Source of the DNA: Thalassorhabdomicrobium marinisediminis
Lineage (GTDB): Bacteria; Pseudomonadota; Alphaproteobacteria; Rhodobacterales; Rhodobacteraceae
Assembly (NCBI RefSeq): GCF_003072065.1
Contig: NZ_QCYG01000001.1
Location: 432,794-496,793, forward strand
Direction: 5' to 3'
DNA: 64,000 bases
The notes under the pieces: generated by a model
Databases searched by the model: none
Seen by the model: only the letters and a program-made list of their open reading frames with translations
Told to the model about the DNA's origin: nothing
Part shown: one piece after another, positions 18,817 to 27,550 of the stretch
How positions within the stretch are numbered: position 1 is the stretch's first letter
How the letters are laid out: every line of letters begins with the position of its first letter
Position numbers and translations under genes: made by a program

Positions 18817-20481
18817 ATGCAGGGGTTGATTGGCGGTTTGTTGGTGGGCGCACTGGTCTCATTGCTGGGGCTGGGCACGCTTTCGGTGATAAGCGAACAG
18901 CCCGCAGGCTCGACGCCGCCGGAAGCGCCGCTGGTGGATGCGCCGGAAGTGGCGGCGGTCGAGGGGGACGCGCTGCAGGATCAGGCAGAAACCGCAGCAG
19001 AAGGGGGCCGCGACAGCGCGCCGTCCTCGCCGGTGGGCAGCGTGACGATCACCGTTCCGATCACCCCGGCCTTGCCCGAGGAAGAGGCGGCGAGCACCGA
19101 GCCAGCCACACCGCAGGCAGCCACGCCCGAGGCAGAGAGCCCCCGCGCAGACACCGACCCGCTGGACCAGCCCACCGTCGTGTCGGTCGAGGGCAGCATG
19201 ACGGCGCCGGACCCCTCCGACGAAGCCGGCTTCGGGGCCGAGCCCGTGGCCCCGGTCTTGCCGAACCCACAGGGGCAAGCGCCCGCCGTGCCTGATGCCG
19301 AATCGGATTTGACTGTCTCGACCGCGCCGGCGCAGCCGTTGGTGGTTATCGAGCCGGACGCGGTGGAGGCGGATACGCCCACGGATGGCACCGCGCCGGA
19401 CGCCGAATATGAGGTTTTTGTTATTGAGCCCGGGACGGAGACGACCGGGACGGAGGCTGACGGACCGGAGGCGGAGACCGTGAGCGGCGACCTCGCGCAA
19501 GATAAAGCACCTGCCGTAATCCCCGACGCCCCGGCGCAGCCCACGGCGCCTAGCGCCGAGCCGGGCACGTCCGACGCGCCGGAAGTGACGATCCTGTCGC
19601 CCGAAGCCGAAGCGCCCGACGTCGTGGACGTGGCCCCCGAGGTCGCCGCGCCGGCGGATGATCCACGCCGGTTGCAGATGCAGGGGCAGGACAACGGGCT
19701 GCTGGCGGATCGTGACACGGGCGTGACCGTCCGCCGCCCCGGTCTTGAGGATACGGCAGATGCGCCAGAGGCCACAGCGGCGGGGGTAAAGGGGGCAGAG
19801 GGGCTGGATGCCCTCTCGCTTTATGCCGCCGACGCGGGGGACGCGGATGGGCCGCTCATGTCCATAACGCTGCTGGACGACGGACGCATGTCCGCCGCCG
19901 CCGCTGCCCTGTCGGGCCTGCCGTTCCCGGTCACCATCGCGCTCGATCCCGCGATGCCCAACGCGCGCGACCGGATGCGGGCCTACCGCGATGAGGGCTA
20001 TGAGATTGCCGCGCTGGCGAAGATCCCCGAGGGGGCTCAGCCGGCGGATGTCGAGGTGACGCTGGAGAGCGTCTTCGCCACCTTGCCCGAGGCGGTCGCC
20101 CTGCTGGATCTGGGGCAGGGCGGGTTGCAAGCAGACCGCGCGGTGACGGCGCAGGTGATGCAAATCCTCAGCGCGCAGGGGCGCGGCTATGCCACGGTGG
20201 CACAAGGGCTGAACATGGCGACCCGGGCCGCCGCCCAGGCCGAGGTGCCCGCGGTCGAGATCTACCGCGACCTTGATCCGAACAACCAGGATGCGCGCGT
20301 GGTGCGCCGCTTCGTCGATCAGGCCGCATTCCGCGCGCGGCAGGAAAGCGGCGTGGTGCTGGTCGGGCGCGTGCGGCCGGATACGATCTCTGCGCTGATC
20401 CTCTGGGGCACCGCGAACCAGCGCGGCGAAGTCGATCTGGTGCCGCTCTCCGCGATCCTGATGAAAGACCTCGCGGAATAG
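18817..20481 (+). CDS. Divergent polysaccharide deacetylase family protein
   Basis: The 554 residues fall into three parts. First comes an N-terminal membrane anchor (GGLLVGALVSLLGLGTLSVI, about 5-24). Then follows a Pro/Ala/Glu/Asp-rich, highly acidic linker of about 300 residues without predicted fold. The C-terminal domain (from about 335) reads MSITLLDDGRMSAAAAAL, PFPVTIALDPAMPNARDRM and LLDLGQGGLQADRAVTAQVM, which matches the divergent polysaccharide deacetylase (DUF610) family of the NodB-like fold. The metal-binding His residues of true deacetylases are not obvious, so catalytic activity is doubtful. It probably works in the periplasm at the cell wall. It is divergent from trpG. Confidence 0.8.
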   Translation: MQGLIGGLLVGALVSLLGLGTLSVISEQPAGSTPPEAPLVDAPEVAAVEGDALQDQAETAAEGGRDSAPSSPVGSVTITVPITPALPEEEAASTEPATPQAATPEAESPRADTDPLDQPTVVSVEGSMTAPDPSDEAGFGAEPVAPVLPNPQGQAPAVPDAESDLTVSTAPAQPLVVIEPDAVEADTPTDGTAPDAEYEVFVIEPGTETTGTEADGPEAETVSGDLAQDKAPAVIPDAPAQPTAPSAEPGTSDAPEVTILSPEAEAPDVVDVAPEVAAPADDPRRLQMQGQDNGLLADRDTGVTVRRPGLEDTADAPEATAAGVKGAEGLDALSLYAADAGDADGPLMSITLLDDGRMSAAAAALSGLPFPVTIALDPAMPNARDRMRAYRDEGYEIAALAKIPEGAQPADVEVTLESVFATLPEAVALLDLGQGGLQADRAVTAQVMQILSAQGRGYATVAQGLNMATRAAAQAEVPAVEIYRDLDPNNQDARVVRRFVDQAAFRARQESGVVLVGRVRPDTISALILWGTANQRGEVDLVPLSAILMKDLAE

Positions 20482-20532
20482 TTTTTCCTTTCAATGGGTT
20501 GCGACCGGCGCGGGGAATTCGTCCCTCCCCCC

Positions 20533-20563
20533 GGGAACCTTTGTGTCTCACCTGCATCCAATG
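20533..20563 (+). promoter_or_regulatory. Candidate ECF-type promoter of the cupredoxin/sigma operon
   Basis: GGGAACCTTT (20533-20542) resembles the AAC-containing -35 element of ECF sigma factors. CATCCAAT (20556-20563) follows 16 nt after GGAACC, at -10 distance. The pair lies 44 nt upstream of the first gene of an operon whose last gene encodes an ECF sigma factor, so self-activation is a reasonable inference. Confidence 0.45.
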
Positions 20564-20606
20564 GGGCGTGTGTCTGGTTGTGACACAGGCTTTGAAAGGA
20601 AACGCT

Positions 20607-21020
20607 ATGTTGAGACCCATCATTCTGAGTGCCGCGCTTGCCGCCGGTTCTGCCGCTTTTGCCGAAGGGCATGATGCCATGATGCAGGCCCCTCCGGGGG
20701 AGCCTTTCGTGCAGGTGAGCGACGCGCTGCCCTTGCCGGAGTTCATCCCGGGGCTGGGCACGCTCTTCGTCAATCCCGACATGCTGCCCGCCGGGCCGTT
20801 TCTGGCCTACGACCACGACGGGATGCTCTCGGCCACGATCTACATGACGCCGCTGGCCGAGCTTGAGGGTGGCACCTCTTACGACGACCTCGCCCTTGGG
20901 GCGTCCGAGGTCACCTCGGTCGATATCTACTACAATGCAGGCCACCCCGGGGTTGAGGCCCCCCACGCCCATGTCGTGCTCTATCACGATGACGGGGCCA
21001 AGGCACGGTTGGCAGAATGA
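20607..21020 (+). CDS. Secreted protein of unknown function
   Basis: 137 residues with a clear signal peptide (MLRPIILSAALAAGSAAFA, cleaved near residue 19). The mature part contains VDIYYNAGHPGVEAPHAHVVLYHDDG, with three histidines that could bind metal. It may belong to the TTHB210-like (DUF5602) group, which has a similar GHPG..PH motif, but I could not confirm this. The start at 20607 follows GAAAGGAAA. It overlaps the cupredoxin gene by 4 nt (ATGA at 21017), so it is the first gene of a three-gene operon ending in an ECF sigma factor. Confidence 0.7.
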   Translation: MLRPIILSAALAAGSAAFAEGHDAMMQAPPGEPFVQVSDALPLPEFIPGLGTLFVNPDMLPAGPFLAYDHDGMLSATIYMTPLAELEGGTSYDDLALGASEVTSVDIYYNAGHPGVEAPHAHVVLYHDDGAKARLAE

Positions 21021-21556
21021 CCCGGCATCGGCGTGACGTCCTGAAACTGGGGGGCGGCCTTTTGGCGGCCCTCTCGCTCCCCGCGATCCTGCGGGGGGCC
21101 CCGAGTGACGCGGTCGCGGTTGTCGAGATGGCCGGGACCGCGCGGGGCGAGCATGTCTGGTTTCGGCCCCACGGGCTGCATGTGAACCCGGGCACGCTTG
21201 TGCGCTTCGTCAATCGCGACGCGGGCAACAGCCATACGGCCACCGCTTATCATCCCGACCTTTACGGTCGCAGCCTGCGCATCCCCGACGCGGCCACGCC
21301 TTGGGACAGTGGCTTTCTGTTGCCCGACGCGCAGTTCGAGGTCATGCTGACGGTGCCCGGCGTCTATGACTATTATTGCCTGCCGCACGAGATGGCGGGC
21401 ATGGTCGGGCGCATCGTGGTCGGACGGCCCACGGATGCCGGATGGCAGGGGCCGGTGGAAAGCGCCAGCGACCTGCCGGACGCCGCGTTGAACGGGTTCG
21501 CGCCGGTGGACGATATTCTGGCACAGGGCGCGATCCAGCAAGGGGGTGAGCCATGA
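21017..21556 (+). CDS. Tat-exported cupredoxin (plastocyanin/azurin-like)
   Basis: Periplasmic blue-copper protein of 179 residues. The N-terminus RHRRDVLKLGGGLLAALSLPA is a twin-arginine signal. The type 1 copper site can be read as His73 (NSHTATAYH), Cys121, His124 and Met129 in YYCLPHEMAGM, the C-x2-H-x4-M spacing of plastocyanin-like proteins. A C-terminal tail of about 45 residues has no clear motif. It is coupled by 4-nt overlaps to the secreted protein gene before it and the sigma factor gene after it. An electron carrier or copper-handling role is likely; its partner is unknown. Confidence 0.88.
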   Translation: MTRHRRDVLKLGGGLLAALSLPAILRGAPSDAVAVVEMAGTARGEHVWFRPHGLHVNPGTLVRFVNRDAGNSHTATAYHPDLYGRSLRIPDAATPWDSGFLLPDAQFEVMLTVPGVYDYYCLPHEMAGMVGRIVVGRPTDAGWQGPVESASDLPDAALNGFAPVDDILAQGAIQQGGEP

Positions 21557-22248
21557 GCGTGCTGAACCGATCCGCATCCGAGACGACGGACCCGCGCGCC
21601 TGTTCAGAGCAAGCTCTGGTCGCGGCCGCCCGGACCGGTGAGGAGGCCGCCCTGCGCGAGTTGATCCGCCGCATGAACCCGCGCCTGTTCCGCGTGGCCC
21701 GTGGCATCGTCGGCAGCGATGAAGAGGCCGAGGATGTGGTGCAGGAAAGCTACCTCAACGCCTTCCACAAGCTTGAGACTTTCCGGGGTGAGGCGCGGTT
21801 CTCCACCTGGATCACCCGCATCGCGATCAACAATGCGCGGATGCATCTGCGGCGCAAGCAACAGCATAAGGAGTATGACACGGTGACAGAACACAGGCCC
21901 GCCGCAGCGTCCATCCATGCCTTTCCCGGGCAGGATCCGGACCGACCGGAGGTGGCTTTGGGGCGGGCACAGATCCGCGCCTTGCTTGAGGATGCGGTCG
22001 CCAGCCTGCCGTCCGAGTTGCGACTGCCGTTTCTGCTGCGCGAGGCGGAGCATATGACCCTGCGCGAGATCGGGCGCGATCTGTCGCTGAACCCGATCAC
22101 TGTCAAAACCCGCCTGTTCCGCGCAAGGCGCAAGCTGCGGCAGGCGCTTGAGCAGCGGATCGAAGGCGGCTTCGACGCGATCTTTCCCTTCGACGGACAA
22201 CGTTGCGCCGGCATGGCGGACCGGGTGATCGCGGCGCTGGGGGATTAA
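21553..22248 (+). CDS. ECF-type RNA polymerase sigma factor
   Basis: 231-residue sigma-70 family protein with region 2 (about 45-110: ARGIVGSDEEAEDVVQESYLNAF, then FRGEARFSTWITRIAINNA) and region 4 (about 145-205: EAEHMTLREIGRDLSLNPITVKTRLFRARRKL). An extra C-terminal tail ends FPFDGQRCAGMADRVIAAL. Tails with an F-x-F-x-G-x-RC pattern occur in some ECF groups that lack a membrane anti-sigma factor; none is encoded here. It is translationally coupled to the cupredoxin gene, and a candidate ECF promoter precedes the operon. Converges on trpE with 6 nt between stops. Confidence 0.9.
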   Translation: MSVLNRSASETTDPRACSEQALVAAARTGEEAALRELIRRMNPRLFRVARGIVGSDEEAEDVVQESYLNAFHKLETFRGEARFSTWITRIAINNARMHLRRKQQHKEYDTVTEHRPAAASIHAFPGQDPDRPEVALGRAQIRALLEDAVASLPSELRLPFLLREAEHMTLREIGRDLSLNPITVKTRLFRARRKLRQALEQRIEGGFDAIFPFDGQRCAGMADRVIAALGD

Positions 22249-22254
22249 GTCCGG

Positions 22255-23757
22255 CTAGCGGTTGCCCGACCCGAACATCGCCGCATCGGCCGCCGCGCGT
22301 CGGATGGCGTTGCTCTTGTGCACGGTCTCCATGTATTCGGCTTCGGCGTCGCTGTCATAGACCACGCCACCGCCCGCCTGAATGTAAAGCTGGTCGCCCT
22401 TGAGCACGGCGGTGCGCAGGGCGATGCACATATCCATGTCCCCATTGGCGCTGAAATATCCGCATCCCCCGCCATAGACACCGCGCTTTTCCGGCTCAAG
22501 CTCGTCGATAATCTCCATCGCGCGGACCTTCGGCGCGCCCGAGACGGTGCCCGCGGGCATGCCCGCGAAGAACGCAGACAGCGCGTCCTGATCCTCGGCC
22601 AACTCGCCCACCACGTTGCTGACGATGTGCATGACGTGGCTGTAGCGTTCGACGACGAATTGTTCGGTCGGGCGCACGGTGCCGATCTTGCTGACCTTGG
22701 CCGTGTCGTTGCGCCCCAGATCAAGCAGCATGAGGTGCTCGGCCAGCTCCTTCTGGTCGGCCATCAGGTCCGCTTCGTTGGCCTTGTCCTCTTCTGGCGT
22801 AGCCCCGCGGGGCCGCGTGCCTGCGATGGGCCGGATCGTGACCTCGTCCCCGAAAACCCGCACAAGGATCTCCGGGCTGGCGCCGATCACCTGATAATCG
22901 CCGTAGTTGAAATAGAACATGAAGGGCGAGGGGTTGGTGCGCCGCAGCGACCGGTAAAGTGCAAACGGCGGCTCGGAGTAAGTCTGCGTCCAGCGCTGGC
23001 TGGGCACGCATTGGAAGATGTCGCCCGCGCGGATGTAGGCCTTGGCCTTCTCCACCGCCTCAAGATAGCCGGACTTTGTGAAGTTCGACACGGGCGCGGG
23101 GGCTTCGGCGGCCGCCCCCAGCGTGCGTTCGGCCATCGGCATGGGCAGCTCTAACGCCCGTTGCGCGTCCATCACCCGTTCGGCCGCCTGCGCATAGGCC
23201 GCCTTGGCCGAGAGCCCCGAGGTGGCATAGGCGGGCGCGACGAGGATCACCTCACCCTTGACGCCGTCCAATACCGCCACCACCGAGGGGCGCAGCATCA
23301 CCGCATCGGGCAGGTCCAGCGGGTCCGGGTTCACCTGCGGCAGATGTTCCACCAGCCGGATCATGTCATACCCGAGATAGCCGAACAGCCCCGCGCTGGC
23401 GGCGGGCAGGTCGTCGGGCAGGTCAATGCGGCTTTCCGCGATCAGGGCGCGCAGGGCGTCGAGTGGCTCTGCGTCCTGCTCGGTGAAGGCAGTGTCATCG
23501 AAGCGCGCATCTCGATTGATCCGGCTGCGCGCGCCGTGACATTCCCAGATCAGATCGGGCTTCATGCCGATGATCGAATAGCGCCCGCGCACCTCACCGC
23601 CGGTCACCGATTCCAGCAGAAATGCATGTCGGCCCGCCTGCGTCAGCTTCAGCATCAGGGACACCGGCGTGTCGAGGTCGGCGGTCAGGCGGGTATAGAC
23701 GATCTGGTTCTCGCCTGCGTCATATCCGGCGCGGAAACTGTCGAAATCAGGGGTCAT
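22255..23757 (-). CDS. trpE: Anthranilate synthase component I
   Basis: Converts chorismate to anthranilate with ammonia from TrpG. The 500 residues contain the N-terminal tryptophan feedback element HAFLLESVTGGEVRGRYS. The chorismate-binding domain shows PIAGTRPRGATPEEDKANE, GTVSGAPKVRAMEIIDELEP and GGGCGYFSANGDMDMCIALR. It sits just downstream of ppiD (3 nt gap) on the minus strand and apart from trpGDC. No trp leader peptide or attenuator was seen in front of it; the close ppiD spacing suggests co-transcription. Confidence 0.96.
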   Translation of the reverse strand: MTPDFDSFRAGYDAGENQIVYTRLTADLDTPVSLMLKLTQAGRHAFLLESVTGGEVRGRYSIIGMKPDLIWECHGARSRINRDARFDDTAFTEQDAEPLDALRALIAESRIDLPDDLPAASAGLFGYLGYDMIRLVEHLPQVNPDPLDLPDAVMLRPSVVAVLDGVKGEVILVAPAYATSGLSAKAAYAQAAERVMDAQRALELPMPMAERTLGAAAEAPAPVSNFTKSGYLEAVEKAKAYIRAGDIFQCVPSQRWTQTYSEPPFALYRSLRRTNPSPFMFYFNYGDYQVIGASPEILVRVFGDEVTIRPIAGTRPRGATPEEDKANEADLMADQKELAEHLMLLDLGRNDTAKVSKIGTVRPTEQFVVERYSHVMHIVSNVVGELAEDQDALSAFFAGMPAGTVSGAPKVRAMEIIDELEPEKRGVYGGGCGYFSANGDMDMCIALRTAVLKGDQLYIQAGGGVVYDSDAEAEYMETVHKSNAIRRAAADAAMFGSGNR

Positions 23758-23760
23758 GAT

Positions 23761-25605
23761 CTACCGGAAGTTCGCGTGGACGGCATTGATGGCCGCGTCG
23801 TTGATCTGCACATCGGTGCGCACCTGCACCGCGCGGGTGTAAAGCTCGTAGATGTCCTGCGCGATGCCTTCACCGGCCTGTCCGGCGACCGCATCGACCT
23901 CAGCGGTATAGGCTTCATCGCCGGTGTCCGCGGCGCTGATGTCGTCCAGCCGCACGATGACCGCCGCCCCGTCGTTGGGCAGCACGCGCACCTCGCCCAC
24001 CTCCATCTCGAAGACGCGGGCCATGAAGTCGCGCGGGGCCCCATTGATGAACCCGCGGCGGGTCAGCCCCTCTTCCTCTTGCGGCTCGAGGTCGACGGCG
24101 GTGAAGTCCTGCACGCCTTCGCGCAGCCGTGCGGCGCGGGCTTCGGCCTCATCCAGCACCGCCTGCGCGGTGGCCTCGGCCTCCCATCCGGCGATCACGT
24201 CGGCGCGGGCCTCGTCCATCGGGATCAGCGCCGGTTCGCGCACCTCGGTGACTTCCAATGCAAACAGTCCGCCATCTTCCAGTTCGCTCAGCTCGGCGTA
24301 GTCGCCTTCGCCCTGCGCCTGTGCCTGATCGCGGAAGGCGGCATAGGCGGCGATGCCGTCGTCGACGCTGGCAGACCACTCGATCTCACCCAGTTGCATG
24401 TCGGTCTGCTCGGCCACATCGGCAAGCTGCGCCCCCCCGGCGAGCAGGTTGTTGATCGGGTCGATCTGGTCCTCGATCATGCGGCGGGCACGGGCGGCGG
24501 CCTGATCTTCGCGCAGGTCGGGCATAGCCTCTTCAAAGGTGATTTCCTGCGCGGCGAGCACAGCGTTCACGCGGTAAAGCGCGGGGCCGAGGTCGGTGGG
24601 AAAGGGGCCCACGACTTCGCCGGTCTCGGCGCCAAAGATCGCCTCACCAGCCTCACCCATCTGCGCCTCGGTCACGTCGCCCGCGTCCACGTCATCAAGC
24701 GTGAGCCCGCGCTCCGCCACCAGTTCGGGGAACGACGTCTCATCCGTCGCGATGGCGTCGCGTGCGGCTTCGGCGGTGGCCTCATCGCGGAACACAAGGC
24801 GCTCGATCAACCGGCGTTCGGGCTGGACGAATTCGGCGATCCGGTCGTCATATTCGGCGCGCAGCGCCTCTTCGTCGACGGGCATATCGTCCTGAATCAT
24901 GTCCGGCGTCAGCCAGACATAGCGGATCACCCGTGTCTCGGGGCTGGTGTAAAGGTCGGGGTTGGCGTCGTAGTGGGCCTGCAAATCCTCTTCCGAAGGT
25001 TCCGGCAACACGATATTGAGATGCTCGGCCGACAGCGTGGCCCAGGTGAACGCGCGCTCCTCGCGCACGAATTGCGCTACGGTCTCACCATAGGTCTCGG
25101 GCGCAGGGATGCCGGTGAAGACCGCCCCTTGCAACAACGCGCGCGAGGCACCGTCGCGCAGGGTTGTTTCATATTCCCGCACGGTCAGGCCAGACCGGGC
25201 GAGCGCTTCGCGGTAGGCATCGCGACTGAAGGCACCGTCCAGACCGCGGAAGGCCGGGGTCTGGCGGACCTGTTCGCGCACGACCTCATCGCCCACCGAC
25301 AGGCCAAGCTGCGCAACCTCGTTGTCCAGGCTGCGCTCGGCCACGACCGACTGCAAAGCACGGATCGGCAGACCTTCGGCCTCGGCCTCAGGGAAGGACA
25401 TCTGACGGCCAAGTTGGTTGCCGCGAATGTTCATCTGCGTCTGCAGTGCGTTGTAATAGGTCTGCACCGTCACGGGTTTCTCACCTACGGTGCCCACGGT
25501 GTTGACGTTGCCCGTCAGGCCCGTGGCCCCAAAGCCCATCAAGCCGACGAAAAGCAGGCCCAGAATGATCCAGACAAAAAAGTTCTTGGTGGTGCCTTTG
25601 GCCAT
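23761..25605 (-). CDS. Periplasmic chaperone PpiD / SurA N-terminal domain protein
   Basis: Membrane-anchored periplasmic folding factor of 614 residues. A short cytoplasmic start is followed by one transmembrane helix (FFVWIILGLLFVGLMGFGA, about 9-27) and a SurA-like N-terminal chaperone domain (about 35-190, with QTYYNALQTQMNIRGNQLGRQ). A parvulin-type region lies in the middle and a helical C-terminus follows. The parvulin core is weak, as usual in alphaproteobacterial PpiD, so isomerase activity is uncertain. It probably helps outer-membrane and secreted proteins leaving the Sec translocon. It is directly upstream of trpE with a 3-nt gap. Confidence 0.87.
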   Translation of the reverse strand: MAKGTTKNFFVWIILGLLFVGLMGFGATGLTGNVNTVGTVGEKPVTVQTYYNALQTQMNIRGNQLGRQMSFPEAEAEGLPIRALQSVVAERSLDNEVAQLGLSVGDEVVREQVRQTPAFRGLDGAFSRDAYREALARSGLTVREYETTLRDGASRALLQGAVFTGIPAPETYGETVAQFVREERAFTWATLSAEHLNIVLPEPSEEDLQAHYDANPDLYTSPETRVIRYVWLTPDMIQDDMPVDEEALRAEYDDRIAEFVQPERRLIERLVFRDEATAEAARDAIATDETSFPELVAERGLTLDDVDAGDVTEAQMGEAGEAIFGAETGEVVGPFPTDLGPALYRVNAVLAAQEITFEEAMPDLREDQAAARARRMIEDQIDPINNLLAGGAQLADVAEQTDMQLGEIEWSASVDDGIAAYAAFRDQAQAQGEGDYAELSELEDGGLFALEVTEVREPALIPMDEARADVIAGWEAEATAQAVLDEAEARAARLREGVQDFTAVDLEPQEEEGLTRRGFINGAPRDFMARVFEMEVGEVRVLPNDGAAVIVRLDDISAADTGDEAYTAEVDAVAGQAGEGIAQDIYELYTRAVQVRTDVQINDAAINAVHANFR

Positions 25606-25686
25606 GGTCTAGTCGCCCCGATCTTGCGCAGAAATCCTGTTTGCAACTGCATATGCAAGGGGGCCGGTGCGTGCAAGCGGTGTTGG

Positions 25687-26859
25687 CTACGGCGCGGGGC
25701 TGTAGGCTGCAAGCCGGTCGAACAATACCGTGAGGCCCGCGCGATCCACATTGGCGAAGGCCAGACGCAGGTGCCGCTTGCCCTGACCCTCTGGCATGAA
25801 CATGGTGCCGGGCAGGGTCAGCACATGGGCCTGCCGCACCAGATCGCGGGCCAGCTCGTCCGAGGGCATATCGAAGGGGTGTCGGACATAGGCGAAATAG
25901 GCGCCGCAGCCTTCCAGCACCCAGCCTTGGGCGGCGAGCTTGGGGAACAGCGCTTCGATGGCGGCGCGGCGGTCAAGGATTGCGCGCCGCTCCCCCGCCA
26001 GCCAGTCGCCGAGGTTGCGCATCCCCCAAAGGGCCGCGTGCTGGCCAAGCTGGTTGGGGCAGATGGTCACCGTGTCGAGGAACTTCTCTGCCTCGGCCAG
26101 ACGGGTGTCCGAGGCCACCATCGCGCCGACGCGGTGCCCGGTCAGACGGTAGGCCTTGGAGAAGGAATAGAGCTGGATCAACGTCTGGTCCCAGTCGGGA
26201 TCGCGAAACAGATCATGGGGCGCGCCGTCGCGGCTGTGGAAATCGCGGTAGGTCTCGTCGATGATCAAGGCGAGGCCACGCGCGCGAGCCAGCTCGAAGA
26301 AGGCCCGCACCGTTTCGGCGGGATATTCAACGCCGCCGGGGTTGTTCGGCGTGACCAGCACGATGGCGCGGGTGCGCGGGGTAATGCGGGTCGCAGCGTC
26401 CTGCGGATCGGGGATCAGCCCGGCGCGGGCGGGCAGCGGCACGCAGCGCAGGCCCGCCATGTCGAGCCACATGCGGTGGTTGAAGTAATAGGGCACCGGC
26501 ACGATGACCTCATCCCCCTCGGCGCACAGGGCGGCGATGGCGGCGGTGAAGGCCTGATTGCACCCGGAGGTGATCGCCACATTCTCGGCCCCGATCTGGC
26601 CGCCATAGGCTTGCGACCAATCCTGCGCCACCTGCGCCCGCAACGCCGGCAGCCCCAGCACGGGGCCATAAAGATGGGTGTCATCCTGCTCTACAATCAT
26701 CCGCGCCATCGCTTGGCGCATCTCCAACGGCGGAGGATCGACGGGGGCGGCCTGGCTCACGTTGATGAGCGGGCGGCCGGTGAAGTCGACCCCCTCAAGC
26801 CAGCGGCGCGCCTCCATCACTGGGGGCTGGAAAGTGCTGGCGGTGCGCGAAGGGCTCAT
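25687..26859 (-). CDS. Pyridoxal-phosphate aminotransferase, class I/II
   Basis: 390-residue fold-type I aminotransferase. It has the substrate and cofactor stretches GPVLGLPALR, TSGCNQAFTAAI, TPNNPGGVEYP and IDETYRDF, and the PLP lysine in YSFSKAYRLTGHRVG. The C-terminal arginine region is RHLRLAFANVD. Substrate specificity cannot be read from sequence; aspartate/aromatic or alanine-type activity is possible. It lies on the minus strand behind gpt, separated by 130 nt that hold an inverted pair of repeat copies. Confidence 0.85.
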   Translation of the reverse strand: MSPSRTASTFQPPVMEARRWLEGVDFTGRPLINVSQAAPVDPPPLEMRQAMARMIVEQDDTHLYGPVLGLPALRAQVAQDWSQAYGGQIGAENVAITSGCNQAFTAAIAALCAEGDEVIVPVPYYFNHRMWLDMAGLRCVPLPARAGLIPDPQDAATRITPRTRAIVLVTPNNPGGVEYPAETVRAFFELARARGLALIIDETYRDFHSRDGAPHDLFRDPDWDQTLIQLYSFSKAYRLTGHRVGAMVASDTRLAEAEKFLDTVTICPNQLGQHAALWGMRNLGDWLAGERRAILDRRAAIEALFPKLAAQGWVLEGCGAYFAYVRHPFDMPSDELARDLVRQAHVLTLPGTMFMPEGQGKRHLRLAFANVDRAGLTVLFDRLAAYSPAP

Positions 26860-26887
26860 GAACAGTGTCCTGACGAGAGGGCGGAAG

Positions 26888-26966
26888 CCTCCGGCGGGAG
26901 TTTATCGGTCAGATGAAGGCGGAACCGGGTTCGCTTCATCTGACCCCGCAAACTCTCCCCGAAGGG
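26888..26966. repeat. Facing pair of an intergenic repeat (long inverted repeat)
   Basis: The arm at 26888-26918 (ending GGTCAGATGAAG) and the arm at 26934-26966 (beginning CTTCATCTGACC) are near-exact inverted copies. The inner 12 bp are perfect, and the outer parts share CCTYCGG..GGAG-AGTTT with a few differences. The 15-nt centre is GCGGAACCGGGTTCG. It can form a long hairpin between gpt and the aminotransferase gene. No T-run follows, so it is not a classic terminator. Confidence 0.7.
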
Positions 26967-26989
26967 TCGGGCGCGGTCTGTCCGTCCGG

Positions 26990-27520
26990 TCAGTCCTTGC
27001 CGCGGTAGGGTTCCACGTATTGCAGCGCCATATCCCAGGGGAAGAAAATCCAGGTGTCCTGGCTCACGCCGGTGATGAAGGTATCGACCTGCGGTTCCCC
27101 TTCCGGCTTGGCGTAGACGGTGGCGAAATGGGCGTTGGGATAGCGGCCCCGCACCAGTTCGATGGTCTTGCCACTGTCTACAAGATCATCGACGATCAGG
27201 ATGCCGGTGCCGTCGCCCATCATCTCGGCGTCGGGGCTTTTGAGCACTTTCGCATCCCGCCGTTGGTCCGCTTGACCGCCACCGGAGTGATAGGAGACGA
27301 CCGAGATCGTATCGACCGTGCGCACGTCCAGTTCCCGCGCCACGATCATCGCCGGCGCCATGCCTCCGCGGGTGATCGCGACCACCGCCCGCCAGCCGCC
27401 ATCGTCCGGCCCTTTGCCATCCAGCCGCCAAGCCAGCGCGCGACTGTCGCGATGGATTTGATCCCAGGAGATGTGGAAGCCTTTTTCGTGGGGCAGACGG
27501 TTGTCGTCTCGGGTGCTCAT
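26990..27520 (-). CDS. gpt: Xanthine phosphoribosyltransferase
   Basis: Purine salvage enzyme that makes XMP/GMP from xanthine or guanine and PRPP. The 176-residue product has the PRPP-binding motif [13 protein letters not shown] at about 108-120, the hood region with SYHSGGGQ, and [12 protein letters not shown] near the C-terminus, a typical bacterial Gpt ending. It lies 30 nt behind fabI on the same strand. Confidence 0.93.
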   Translation of the reverse strand: MSTRDDNRLPHEKGFHISWDQIHRDSRALAWRLDGKGPDDGGWRAVVAITRGGMAPAMIVARELDVRTVDTISVVSYHSGGGQADQRRDAKVLKSPDAEMMGDGTGILIVDDLVDSGKTIELVRGRYPNAHFATVYAKPEGEPQVDTFITGVSQDTWIFFPWDMALQYVEPYRGKD

Positions 27521-27550
27521 GGGCGCTGTTCCTTCGCGGGTTTGATCGTA

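Noticed and set aside
23161..26916. Very long plus-strand open frame of about 1250 residues
   Set aside because: It is the shadow of trpE, ppiD and the aminotransferase gene on the minus strand; its composition (His/Arg/Gly rich) is not protein-like.
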